A DNA stretch of 64,000 nt from Brugia malayi. Its lineage: Eukaryota; Nematoda; Chromadorea; Rhabditida; Onchocercidae. The stretch covers positions 9,546,501-9,610,500 of the forward strand of contig NW_025062476.1 in NCBI RefSeq assembly GCF_000002995.4. The letters are read 5' to 3'. Below are positions 14,201-25,858 of this stretch, one piece after another. Each line of letters begins with the position of its first letter. Within the stretch, counting starts at the first letter, position 1. The position numbers and the translations under genes are program-made. A model generated the notes under the pieces. That model was not told the origin of the DNA. It worked only from the letters and a program-made list of their open reading frames with translations, and searched no databases.

Positions 14201-17200
14201 TAAGCATGTCATTTGAAAAAAACAATTCATATACCTTTCCAGCCTGAGGTACGAAAAGCAGTCCAGGCAAGGATGATGGATCCAAATGCAGCAGTTCGTG
14301 AAGCGACAATCGAACTTATTGGGAAGTACTTGATTGCAAAACCTGAATATGTCCCGCAATATTACCCATTATTAATTGAACGCATAAAGGTTACTAGTTC
14401 AAGCGATGTTTCAAATTTAAATGAAACTCAATATCCATTATCTATCATCTGTTTGTTTGCAGAATTAATTTATAGTTCAAAAACTCTTCTTGTTTGTGTT
14501 CATTTTAGCTAAACTTAATCTTTTTTTTTTTTGAGTTCTTTGACTCTCATTTTCAATTTAGGATTCTGGTGTGGCAGTTCGAAAGCGTATAATACGTATA
14601 CTGCGTGAAATTTGCGAGAAACAGCCCGATTATGAAAAGGTGCCAGAAATGTTAGCTCGAATAGTGCGTCGTATCTCAGATGAAGAAGGAGTAAAGAAGC
14701 TAACCATTGATACAATGCAGACTTTATTGTTTCAACCTACTCGTGAACGTGATTCTATTCAACTAGTCAATAAGTTATGAGCTTATCTTCTGTCTGTTAT
14801 GAAATATTTCAAATAGTTACTTTAGGACGAAAGCAAATAAAAGCATGACAAAAGGTAATTTGTCTTTTTTTTTTCCTTGTTTGGATGACTTTTCATTGTT
14901 TTTAGGTGATGACTTTAACTGATATGGTCCAAATATGTGTCAAGGAAAATACATTGGACTTTTTTGAACAACTACTAAACAGTTTACTTAAAACCAATGA
15001 TCGAACATTGCTATTTGCTTCACGACAAATTGTGGATACATTGGTAGACAATGTACTTACGTTAGATTCAAAAATGGCTTCAGGTGATTCAGTTTTTTGG
15101 TTGTACAGCTTTATTTTGAAAAAAAAAATTATGTTAGCTTATGTTTTAATTGCGTTGTGTTTATGCATTTCTTTTTAATTTTCTCAATTAGTAATCTTCA
15201 AAAGGCGTGAATTGCTTTTATTTTCATATGATTTGAGGTGGTGGTGAAGTAATAAATAGTTCCGAAGAAAGCACTTCTATGAATGCAGCGGCAGCTCATA
15301 AGGAACATCAAGAACGAATGCTGGCATGTCTGTCTACTTTATCACTGTTCAGCAAAGCGAAACCAGATTTGATGGTCAAACATGCCGAAACATTGCAGCC
15401 GTATCTATCAATGAATATGAATGGACCATCAGAGCAACAAGTTATGAATCAGGTTTACAGATTTCATGAAATAACTATTTAAAGCGACTTGAAAATTCTG
15501 AAACTCAATAAGAAATCCTCTGAAACTCCGAATAATTTTTAGTTAGATTCGAATATTTTCAAAAATGTCCCTATTCTGTTTACAGTTTGCATATATATAT
15601 TGAAGGTAATCAATATGCTGGAAAGAGTGGTTCCACTGATGGATCATCCATCAGAATCATTTCTCAAAACACTTGATGAAAGCTTATATCAGCTGGTCAA
15701 AGATGGTGGTATGCGTATCATTGCTTCGTCATTAGCATGTAATGCAGCTATATACAATAAGTGGAAAAAACGAACTCCTGCGATTATTGAGACATTTTTC
15801 AAGTATTTGAGTAAGTTTTGTGCTTTTCACAAAATTGTCATAAAGGTCTTTTTCAATCTAAAATAAAGAAAATGTTCTCAGTGATATTTTATGTTGCTGT
15901 CTAAAGTCATTATATAGATTTTTTGCTAATAAAATGATTTGGGGTTGATGTGCATATTTGTATTGTTTGTAGAATACCTGCATCAAATAAAGGAGGATGT
16001 ATTGCGCAAACAAACTTCTGGCATCCTACCAGTAAGGAAACCAATGGTGCTAAGGTATAATACATGATAATAATTTTGTCATTTTATAACCTTACTAATT
16101 TATCTGTAAATATCTTCTCTTTCGTATAGTGTTTATTTATTTATAAGCTAATTTCTTTTCTCTATTTAATGCTTAATTTTGAATTTATTATTTTTTCCAG
16201 GTCATTGTTTTCAGTCGGGCTGATGTCACGCTATTTCGATTTGGATGCAATATTGGAAAATGATGATGAAGCAAAGAAATTTCTAGATGCGAATGCTTCC
16301 ATACTATCGCCGTCCTCTCCATTAACAGAAGTAAATGAGGAGCATGATGAGGAAGAGAAACAATCTGCAAAATCGAGTCCTTTTGTTGAAATGATTTTCC
16401 AAGTTTTGACAACGTTCTGTAAATATCGTGATGGTGATATTCGACTAAAGGCTTTGAATGCTATTGGTTAGTGCAATATTTAAATAAGAAAAGCAAAGAG
16501 CTTGTACAATTTATGTTTGATTAATATGAAAAATATTAATCAAATATGAAAAATCTTTTGTAAACTTCTTTCTTTTATTTATATTTATAGGAAATTTCAC
16601 CGCAACTAATTCGGAATATTTGACACGAACGGAGCTACGAAATATGTATATGACATTATTGGGAACTGAGGATAAAGAATATTTGGGTTTGAAAATACAA
16701 ACTTTGAAGAATTTGGAAATATTTTTGAGTGCTGAAGAAACAAAAATGGTCAAGAATAATAGTGAATGTAAATTTTTTTATGAAAATTGAAAAGAAAATT
16801 TAGACAAAAATTGTATTTGAAATTCGTCCTGGATTGATAACGACTAAGTGACATGACAACACATATGCTATGAAATACTTATGCTTACGGACATTTGTTG
16901 AGGTTAAAATCTGGTGTTTTAAAACTTCGGGTTATGTGAAAATTTGAACTATATTGGTAGCTGACATCCCAAATCTAGAAAGTATTTATAAATATTAGTT
17001 TAGTTTTGCATATCCAAGTATTTTCCGTTTTCATCATAATATACAATCGTAGGGCATATGTCAAAAGAAGAACATGATTTGAAAGAAATGGAACTGGCAA
17101 ATTCCGGATTAGCTTCAGCGATCATACAGCTTTACTGGAATGCAGTACTGAACTCATATTACAATCCAGGTGATGCTGTACGAACTGCTGCCGTGCAGGT

Positions 17201-19972
17201 GATCATGAATATACATTTATCTGGTGCTTTCTGAGGCGCTAGTCTTGAGATTAATTTTTGGATTTTAAAATAGTTCATCAGTATTAGAAATTGAAATACC
17301 GAGGATTCAAAATTTTTACCCTTTTATTTGAAAAATTCTATGTCTATATTTATTTGAAAAAATTCCATTGTTTTTATAAATTTTATCTTATTTGTATATT
17401 TTTTTATAAATTTTATTTATTTTTTTATTTGAAAAAAAAAAAAAAAAACTCTATGTTTTATAATTATTAAGTGATGGAATTGATATCTCTGTAGTAAAAA
17501 TTTTTTTAGGTTGCAATTCTAACCCTAAGTCAGGGGTTGGTGACGCCAGGTTCATCGATTCCAACGTTAATCGCTATGTCCACTGATCGAAACACTCTTA
17601 TTCGGAACAAAGTGGAAAATATTTTGAGGGATATCGACTCGAAATATGCTGGCATGGTTCCGGTTCGTGCTCTCATTATTATTTTTTCATTCCTAAACTT
17701 TTATTAGCTAATGATTCAGCAGGGATCAATAATATCTTCCTTGAAGTAAGCTTCGATAAAAAATCCTTATGATAGTTATTGTGCCCCTTCGTTTGATGAA
17801 TGATTGCACTGAAAATTCTAACTAATATGGTTTCATTCTGAAATTTGAAAAATTTGAAATCAAATTTGAAAAAGTTTCAGAGTAAAGCAGTAGCAGGTAT
17901 ACGATGCTCATTTCGTTTGCATATGATCATAAAGAAGGATCCGGAATGTGTCCTTCGTGGTATTCGAGTCTGCGACCAAGCAGTAATTGCTGCAGGTAGT
18001 TTTTATTTGAAGGACCTTTGGTTCTTTTCTTCACCAACAACGTGTTTTCTCTTTCCTATTCCAGAAAAAAATATGTTATTTTTCTGACTTTCTCATTTTC
18101 AGGTTCTATTGACAACCTTAAATTAGTAAACGGAGTACCGAAAATGACCAACGACGGACAAGCATTGCTCAGTGGGCTCTATCAAAATCTTCGTGGTAAT
18201 CGACAACAGCGAAGAAGCTTTTTATCTTCTATTCTTCGATTATTTTCCGAGGATTCCCGAGAGGTTTTCATCAAAGTCTTTTTTTTTTAATTTAGTTGTG
18301 CTAAATGTCTTTTTTTCGTTTTTTTTTTACCTTTTTGATACATTACAGAAATTGACATTGGAGGAGTGGTTATTCGTTGCTGATAATCTGGCAATGTTTC
18401 CATATCAGGTAATAGATGAGCCATTATATGTAATCCGTCGAATAGAATCCATCGTTTCCATTAGTGGACAAAATATAATCAATAATTTTATGGGGCAACT
18501 TCTTCCGCGACCAAGCAGTGTAGAAAATGATGATGAAGCTGAATATACACCAGAACTTATCTACAGTTAGTTTCAAGCCGTTCTATTTATGTTTTCACTG
18601 TTATCAATACTTATTATTTGTATTAATATTATTGTTATGATATTACTATATGATAATACTATTATTGTTGTTACTGTTGTTATCGTCACTTTTATGCCAT
18701 TAGTCAAAGTTTTTATTTTATAGCTATTTACCTACTTTTTAAACTTTTTGGAATGAGAGGGATCAAGAGATCAGCATGGATCACGTCTTGTGATTCTTTG
18801 TAAGCAGTTTAACGTAAAATTATCAAGTTCCGACTATTTTTATGTCGAACGTAACTGAATCATATCTGCGCAATGCAGAATAGTGGTTTGACTGCCTTTA
18901 GAAAAGTGTTGTTACTGAAATTATTACTGAAAATAAGCAAAAAGTTACCGAAAACAAAAAACAAAAGAAAAAAAAAAAAACAAAGTAGTAATGGTAATTA
19001 AGGAAATGTTGAGGATATTGGATTGGAAGTCAGAATTTGGTGGTTCAATGTAATTATCTCTCATTTTTTGTTTGTTTTTTTCGTCTGTAAAAATTATGAT
19101 TATAACTTTAACTTCATATACATTCTTCATTATTACAGGACGATTTCCAGAAGATAAGAGCATGCTTCACGAATGTATGAAAAATAGTCAAGCATGCTTT
19201 ATATTACTCTATCTGAAAAATTTTTTGATGAAACTTTATGGGTTCAGTGATGCGTAAGTAACTTCTATCATCGAATTTCTTTGCATATTCTCTTCTTTCT
19301 ATAGAGTTAGTAGTAATTGCCAATGTACAATTTCTTGTTTGATTGCCTTGTTTTTTTTTTTTTTTTTTTTTGTCGCTTTTAAATTTTACTTCAACTTATT
19401 TTGCTATATGAACTATCCTCTGATAATTTGGCTGATAATTAAAATGATGTACTGTTTTTATTTTTCTTTCTTATACAATTTCTTCAAATTTTCTTGCTTT
19501 TTCAGAAAAGTACAAGAGTATAGTCCATCAGAAGCAGCCAAAGTTTATGAAAAAGCTGTTAGTAGTCGGCGTAATATGTTGATGTTCAATCCGCATTCAG
19601 CGCTTCAAGAACTTCGTCCAGAAACAGCTCAGAAGCGTGATACGGTTAATGGTCATATCGAAATGGCTAATCAGATTGTAGCTGTAAGTTCTTTTATAGC
19701 GATTTTTTTTTTACTTAAAATCGCAGAAATTTGAAAATTTTTCTTTTAAAAAGGAAAAAATTAACGTTTTTTAGTTCCGTAACATGTTGCTTTCTTTGGA
19801 TCGTGATAATGGTGATGAGCATAATGGAACAGATAGTACAGGATTCATGGAAACAGTTCTATCAAAAGACACTAATAATACTATAACGGAAGATGAGGAT
19901 CAGGATATGCATATGACTGAGAGTATTTCCGATACTACCAATCTTAATGAAGTTGATGCTAGGTCTGCGTAA
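2300..19972 (+). CDS. pqn-85/scc-2: Cohesin loader Scc2/NIPBL homologue (PQN-85-like), complete, 47 exons
   Basis: Joining 47 in-phase exons gives about 2172 aa, close to worm PQN-85. With MAU-2/Scc4, Scc2/NIPBL loads cohesin onto chromosomes and stimulates its ATPase. First exons are 2300-2341, 2501-2635, 2864-3001, 3603-3680, 4013-4120, 4235-4414, 4799-4925 (this 3' end is uncertain) and 5374-5524; the last are 19139-19253, 19506-19683 and 19775-19972. Residues 1-269 are glutamine-rich and then Q/E/R coiled coil. Residues 270-320 (VNHLPFPSLYLP) resemble the MAU2-binding N-terminus of NIPBL. A basic/acidic linker follows. HEAT repeats run from about residue 650 (DDDTGIPQDFLDKDQLEEL, LVKLLTILEKNI) through KPEWPAAEMLL, SLDYLGTVTASLRKD and RGNRQQRRSFLSSILRLF to KLYGFSDAKVQEYSPSEAAK, all matching NIPBL landmarks. 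A short acidic tail ends the protein. The donor at 14765 (gtcaat) and the exon starting at 10926 have weak sites. Confidence 0.95.
2864..4414 (+). repeat. CAG/CAA-rich polyglutamine-coding exons
   Basis: Four consecutive exons of the NIPBL homologue (2864-3001, 3603-3680, 4013-4120, 4235-4414) are dominated by mixed CAA and CAG codons. They give interrupted glutamine runs (up to about seven) that grade into a Q/E/R helix. The CAA/CAG mixing makes this a cryptic rather than a pure triplet repeat. Confidence 0.8.
4898..5090 (+). repeat. Imperfect tandem duplication of an exon/intron boundary in the NIPBL homologue
   Basis: About 98 bp at 4898-4995 (beginning ttcaatgtaatgaaag, covering the end of exon 7 and the start of its intron) is repeated with small deletions and substitutions at 5011-5090 (ttcaatgtagtgaaag). 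Shared landmarks include cccat-ccc, catctggctg, catac-cttacc/cttgcc and atgtat-gttta. The second copy lies wholly in the intron and carries its own gtagtg and gtatag. Confidence 0.75.
5935..6190 (+). repeat. Probable interspersed repeat inside NIPBL intron
   Basis: The 885-bp intron 5844-6728 contains a core (ggaatttaataattccttca then ttaatagaagcaatagtaca at about 6005-6045) that closely matches a stretch at about 61372-61402 in the last part of the transporter gene. The flanks are weakly similar too. The limits are approximate and no coding capacity was seen. Confidence 0.4.
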
Positions 19973-22900
19973 AGAAGTTCTTCAATTATGTATTCATTCA
20001 ATCTCTTCGAGTGGCAAGAAGTTTGCGAATTTATTATTATTTGCCTAAATCGAATTTATTATTATTTGCCATTATCGAATTTATTATTATTTGCCATTAT
20101 TATTTGCCTAAATCATGTTTATTATTTGATAGTTTTTTTTTTTTTTTTCTTTAAAATTATTCTCAGGAAGTATAGTGTACTTATCCACAAATTTTTTTTT
20201 ATTTTTCGAAAATTCTTCTAAAGCGATCTGCTGACTTTATTTTTTTTTTAAATTCCCCTATTGATTTTTGTTATTATTTGCCTGTTGTCTACATGAAATT
20301 GTGATTCATAATTCTTGAAGTTCATCTTTTCCCTAGTTTTATTGAGAAGTTAGTGTGGTCATTGGAATTATCTAAGGCATCGTATATGAGATGCAATTCT
20401 ATATTTAAGGCTTTCAAAGTCTTTAATTGAATTAATTTAATAGATTTATTCTGATGGTATAAGGTTATAGGGAATAAAAATTTTTTAAAATTAGATATTG
20501 AGAACTGTACGCGCTTCATCTTAGCAGAAAAAAAAAGATAAAAGTAGCTTTTAAAATGTATTTAATTACGGACAGACCAAGACTGATTCCCTGGGATTTG
20601 TAAATTATTTGAGTATCGTTTCTTTTTTTTTTTCGAATCGGGCATCTTAAAGTAACATAAGAATTCAAGTATCGCAATTATGCACGTACCACTCCACTAG
20701 GCAAAGTGTTTCTCCATATAAAGCATAAATCTGAAATGGCAAGAAAATAAAAACTGCAGAATAGAGAATAGTGCATTTATCAATTAAAAACCGAAGTAGT
20801 GCGGAACTGTAATTTATTGATCAAAATATATCGATGGCTGCTGCATTTACATGATTTTTGACAATTAACATGTTGCTCTGATATTGCGACCATAATCAAA
20901 ATGTATAAACTATGTACCTGTTTGCATCCACCATAATATTGGGATTTCCGTATTACAATTTTTTAGATTCCGTTAAATTCAATGCATTTTAGATACTCAT
21001 TTATGTTTAGTTCAAAAGATTTCTTAACTCCGTCTTTCTTTGTTTTATTTTTTGATGCCCGGTTGCTATTATCATTACTAAAAATTTTTCTTCAACTCCC
21101 TCATTCTTTCGTGTAATTCTTTCCTAATGTCCCACTTTTTAAATTCTAAAAAGATTTCACATATCCTCACCTGGCATAACAAACGAATCAATGCGCCTCA
21201 TGCACTTTGATGCACATATTATTGTTTCATGAATCGGGCATTCCCATTGTTTTAAATCATGCTGTGCTTAAACTGTTATTATTATTATTGTTACTGTAGA
21301 GCTGCTCTCCCTCATAACAAATTTTTAGAAACATTTTGTCTTTTATTTATGTTCTAAAATTCCTTCTCTGTGTAAAGTGACAATCATTATGAGTGATAAA
21401 ATTTGATATAATTATGGAATTATTGCTAGTTTCTTATTTTTGCATGGGTATCACTAACCAAATGATAATGGTCTGGAAAAATCGAGAACATGGAATTAAT
21501 GTTCAAGTACAAGATTACTCGAATACCAGGTATATTCATGACAAATAATTGTGGAAAAATATAAAATCAACAAAAAAGAAGAACCAACTCACAACACCCA
21601 CTATGTTATGTGATAAAACAAGCTTAATATGACCAAAGGTACAGTATTAAGTAATCAAGTATTGGGTTTCAATCGTACAGAAATTACCCATATTATTATT
21701 ATAACACCTAGAAGTGGAATTAGTTGATGTGAGGTGTGTGACAGGTCCCTTCATTCTCTAAGTATTCAATATGAACGGTTGATCGAGGAAGAATTTCTCA
21801 TGGTTCTTCCTTCCCACTGATTACTGCATGTAACATATTATGCCTTATCAATTTTAAACTTTAAAAGAAATTTGTGTTTTGAATTTGTGCAGATATTTCA
21901 TAAATTTGACAGGGATAAGGATTTTTGAGCAATTTGATGGAAAATTGTAATTGAGCAAAAGTTTGGAGAAAAAATGTTGAAAACTAATGAGATTAACGAA
22001 AATGGGTGGGAAATCCAATGTACTCATATGCGAGTGCGATTGGGTTAAATTCCTAAACCCAATTCAAGAATCTTTTCTTCAAAATAATCTTTCTAATATG
22101 TTGATAAAAACAAACGCTCTTTCTAGAAATATTAAAATTTAAATCGACATTTCGTTACTTTTTGTCATTCATTTCACTTTAATAAATGAATTTACTACCT
22201 TTTACCTGCAAATTATCTTTCGTTTGAAACTGGTACTGATTTCAGCCGGTTAACTTTTGCCATAAGTTTTCAGGGATCTTTTCCATCAGTACTTATCTAA
22301 TCTACTCCAAACTTCACTCTCCATATAAGAGCTGGCAAACCAAACTGCTAACAGCTCGATATCTATGTCCGAATCAGTTTGGTTATCAATTAACTGATCC
22401 AATCATATTGAATCCAGCTATTTAAAGTTCATGGTTTTAAAATGCATTTAATTTATTATAGAACAACTTTGAACAGAAATGAAAAATCTGAAATAATAAA
22501 TCATAGTTGCAGCGTGAGAGGAGGTATGGAAAACACGTCGTTTTTGTTCTGATTATATTATTAACTAAATTATTCAGAAAGTAACCCAGAAAAGTTATAA
22601 GGTACAGTCCGAACGCTTTTAAATTTTAAAAGTATGCAGTGATACCATTGGAAGATTTATGATTCCAATTAGGCATCAGTATCTTGGAATGCAGAAAATA
22701 ATGATAAAATGAGAAAAGCAGTAGAGAGCAAAGGTCGCCAAAACAAAACATGGGTCATGAAAAATGGATGGAATAAATTAATGAATTGAAGTTTCTGCAT
22801 TAAAAAATGCATAAATGAGCAAATGTAATTAATATTAGAACGATTGAAATAGAGGATAAAGAAATAGTCATAAGTGAGCTATAAGTGGCTATATTTTAAA

Positions 22901-23170
22901 TGAAGAAAGTAGGACGAAAAAGGAGATAGCAGAAGATGAAAGAGTCAGGTAAATTTCGCTAGGTAATTTAGGAAAACCTTTTAATTTCTAAAGCATGAAT
23001 TAACTTGTTGATGACCAAGAAAAGTTTTAACTTGCAAGTTCCCAGCGTTTAATTTAAATACAATAAGGTTTTTTTGTCTGGTCTAATTAATCATAACAAG
23101 AGTATGAGCTACCCGTGCATACTTCAAGCCTAATGCATGCATGGCAGTAATCCTTAACAAAGGTGTCGTA
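19973..23170. other. Gene-free convergent intergenic region
   Basis: This lies between the stop of the NIPBL homologue and the stop of the minus-strand collagen, so it contains both 3' UTRs. Open frames are short, AT-rich and without recognisable domains. Apart from the 25-bp tandem repeat at 20027 and homopolymer tracts I see no structured element. Confidence 0.6.
20027..20114 (+). repeat. 25-bp tandem repeat (3 full copies plus a partial)
   Basis: Units start at 20027, 20052 and 20077, each beginning gaatttattattatttgcc and ending taaatc or attat-c/t. A partial unit (atttgcctaaatc) follows at 20102. It lies just downstream of the NIPBL stop codon, probably in the 3' UTR. Confidence 0.8.
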
Positions 23171-25858
23171 TCATTGCTGATAACCAAATGCTTGATGAGT
23201 GGCGCTGCTGTCCAACTTGTGTCTATTTGAACCTCGTTCTCGTGATATATCAGATAACTCACTTGCTGCTACTTCATACTGCTTCTCATCTTGTAATGAT
23301 TTTCTGTCGTCTCCTACCTTCTCGCTTGACACGGAAAGCAAATCCGGTTCTTCTAAGCCTTGATATCCCGAAATTTCTTTTACTCTTGACTCTTGTTGAA
23401 CATTCCCATCAATTATTTCCTGCTTGCTCTTCGTCTTTTCTGTATCTGGTTGTCGACGAGACATATCGGCTATAACTACCTCCGTATCCTGACATACACA
23501 TGTTCCAGGAGTTCCTAAACTTTCACATTACATGATATTTCTAGAGTTCTTTTCGTAATATTTTGTAATGCTTTCTCTCTTGACATTTCATTTTAGTTTC
23601 AAAACACCAGTATTTAGAGTAAAGTTAAAGTCAATCGATATCGGCTTTTTGTATGGAACAAACCTGTTGGTCCTTGCTCTCCCCTAGGTCCTGGTGCACC
23701 AGGTGGTCCGATTGCACCGGGTGGTCCTGGTGGTCCTGGCCAACCCTTTTCACCTGGAGGTCCAGTATAGCCATCTTCACCATTTGATCCTGCAAAATCG
23801 TTAAGCCTTTCATAACTTTTCGTCATTTCAAAACAAAGAAAAAATAATATTAATTCGATGCATTCTTCTTAATGACAAATTCCTATTCAAAATAAACAAA
23901 CCTGGATGACCGGGTGGTCCCCATGGTCCCGGATCACCTGGATCACCTGGAGGACCAGGAATAACATGTGCATGAGGAGTGAAACCTTTATCACCAGGTG
24001 GTCCAGCAGGACCTTCTGGCCCCGGGGGACCTGCTGGTCCATCTTCACCAGGCTTACCACGCAATCCATCAGCACCTCAAAAAGAAATTTAGAAAACAAT
24101 TTTTATTCTCCAAACTACTCAAATTGTATAAAATAAATACTTATTTTCTAACACAAATTGTAAAATATAACTCTAAAATGCCACTAAAAAATAGCGAAGT
24201 TACCGGGTTTCCCAGGTATGCCAGGATCTCCCGGATCACCTGGGAATCCAGGATGCCCAGGTACACCACGTGGACCTTGCGGGCATGGAAGACAAGGTGG
24301 TGGTTCGAATATTCTTTCTGGAATACAAGATGCATTCGGTGTGGCACCAGGCCTGCCAGGTGCACCATCTGGACCAGGACTTCCAGGAAGTCCTGGTAGA
24401 CCAGCATCACCTGGTGCTCCTCGCTCACCAGGTATACAGCATGCTAAAAAATGATGAGGTATAGTTTTCTCTTTAAAATAATTTTAATATTCATTTCCAT
24501 TATCTTATCATAGTAATAATTTTTTATCAACAAATAATCTAAAAACTAAAACTATGGAGAATTGAAAAATTTTTGTTTGTGCTTGTGCATCACTTCCAAT
24601 GCAATTATATGCATTTAAAATTGACATTAAACTAGCAAACTTTTTATACATTTCTAAAGAGATGAATAGAAATGACAGAACAGAGACAGACCAGGACATT
24701 CCTGGAAAGAGACGTGTTCCGTGAAAAGTGTTGTTGGGTTGAAACCGCTGTAATGAGATACATCTCGCCTTGTTCGATTTGGATTCACTCTTTGTATCGT
24801 TGATAGCTCTTCCTCCAAATCGTGTGTCGCACTCTGTAAATATTTACTCTTTCTTTAAATTTTAATTAAATTTCCTTAATATTTGATTTAATATTCAAGT
24901 TAAATAATTAATTGAATTCAAAATGTTATTTCCATTTTTTATAAGTACAAAAAAGAAATCTTATTTCTCAAATTTAGTAATTTCTACACTGAGATACAAA
25001 TATTCTACATATTGCCAGAAAAATTAATGGAAAGAAGTGGTCAAACAGAATTCCTGAAGGTACTGCATGCCTCTACTTTCTTCTAGTCTATTTGATTTAA
25101 TATCTTTCACTTCGTAGATGAAATCAAGAACTTCAGAATATTTCATTGAATTTTCTCATTTGACACACTACCAGTAACCCAAGAATTCCAACTGAATTCT
25201 TCCGAAGAAGATACTGGCAGAAATGTGACAAAAAATTGAATTAATGAAAACATTAAATCAATGGTGATTATATCAAGTCTTATTCACATTCATTCATTTT
25301 TTGACTGAAAATTTCTAATTTTCTGCTGTTCTTAGCCGAAAAGTTCACTTTCAATCATTACTGTTTCAATCATTACATTTCAGTAGCACAGTATGTACGA
25401 ACTGCGTTGCTTTTTAGCTTCTATTTCTTTTGAAATCTGTTAATTATTAATCCTCTTAGACTGATAAGCTTTGGACAGTTTTGAGAAACAGAATGTGTTA
25501 ATTATTTAATGGAATCAGTTTCAGATGTCTGTTGGGAATAAATGCTTTATATAAAAATTTTATAAGAAACAAATAGATGACTGATTTCAAAGTTGTATCA
25601 ATCTAAACATACTTCGCAGAAGGCGAAATCCTGTCTGGTGAATGTTCCCATGTTGTCGACAAAATTATACGCGGATGGCGCTACAAGACAAAGGGTTAGC
25701 AAGCTGGAAATACTTAAGGTACTTGCAACAGAGATAATACATTTGAAGGCACGTTCACGACGAACTTCTACCACATTGCTATTCACCATGTCGCATTTGA
25801 TGTCACTCGAAATACCAGACAGACGTTTCACATAGACAGTGTCACTTCTTGGCTTCAT
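23171..25858 (-). CDS. Cuticle collagen, six exons, with a charged C-terminal tail
   Basis: In-phase exons 25858-25613, 24833-24692, 24443-24204, 24075-23902, 23789-23664 and 23514-23171 give 423 aa. The layout is that of secreted nematode cuticle collagens. There is a cytosolic N-terminus with a hydrophobic segment at about residues 40-64 ([20 protein letters not shown]), an RTRR subtilisin-type cleavage site at residues 102-105, and a Cys pair (CCIPGERG). Interrupted Gly-X-Y blocks follow, separated by the [18 protein letters not shown] spacer and a FTPHAHVI break, then a closing GTCVCQ cysteine motif. Trimers form by disulfide bonding and tyrosine crosslinks in the cuticle. The tail of about 105 aa after the last cysteine is unusually long, rich in E, K, S and D, and ends GYQQ. 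I cannot assign an orthologue. Confidence 0.9.

Noticed and set aside
23188..23475. Plus-strand open frame of 95 codons
   Set aside because: Antisense to the charged tail exon of the collagen, with no domain or start context.
24218..24454. Plus-strand open frame with Gly-X-Pro-like repeats
   Set aside because: It is the antisense shadow of the minus-strand collagen exon. CC-rich and GG-rich codons read as Gly/Pro on both strands, and only the minus strand gives in-phase splice sites, a transmembrane segment and cysteine motifs.
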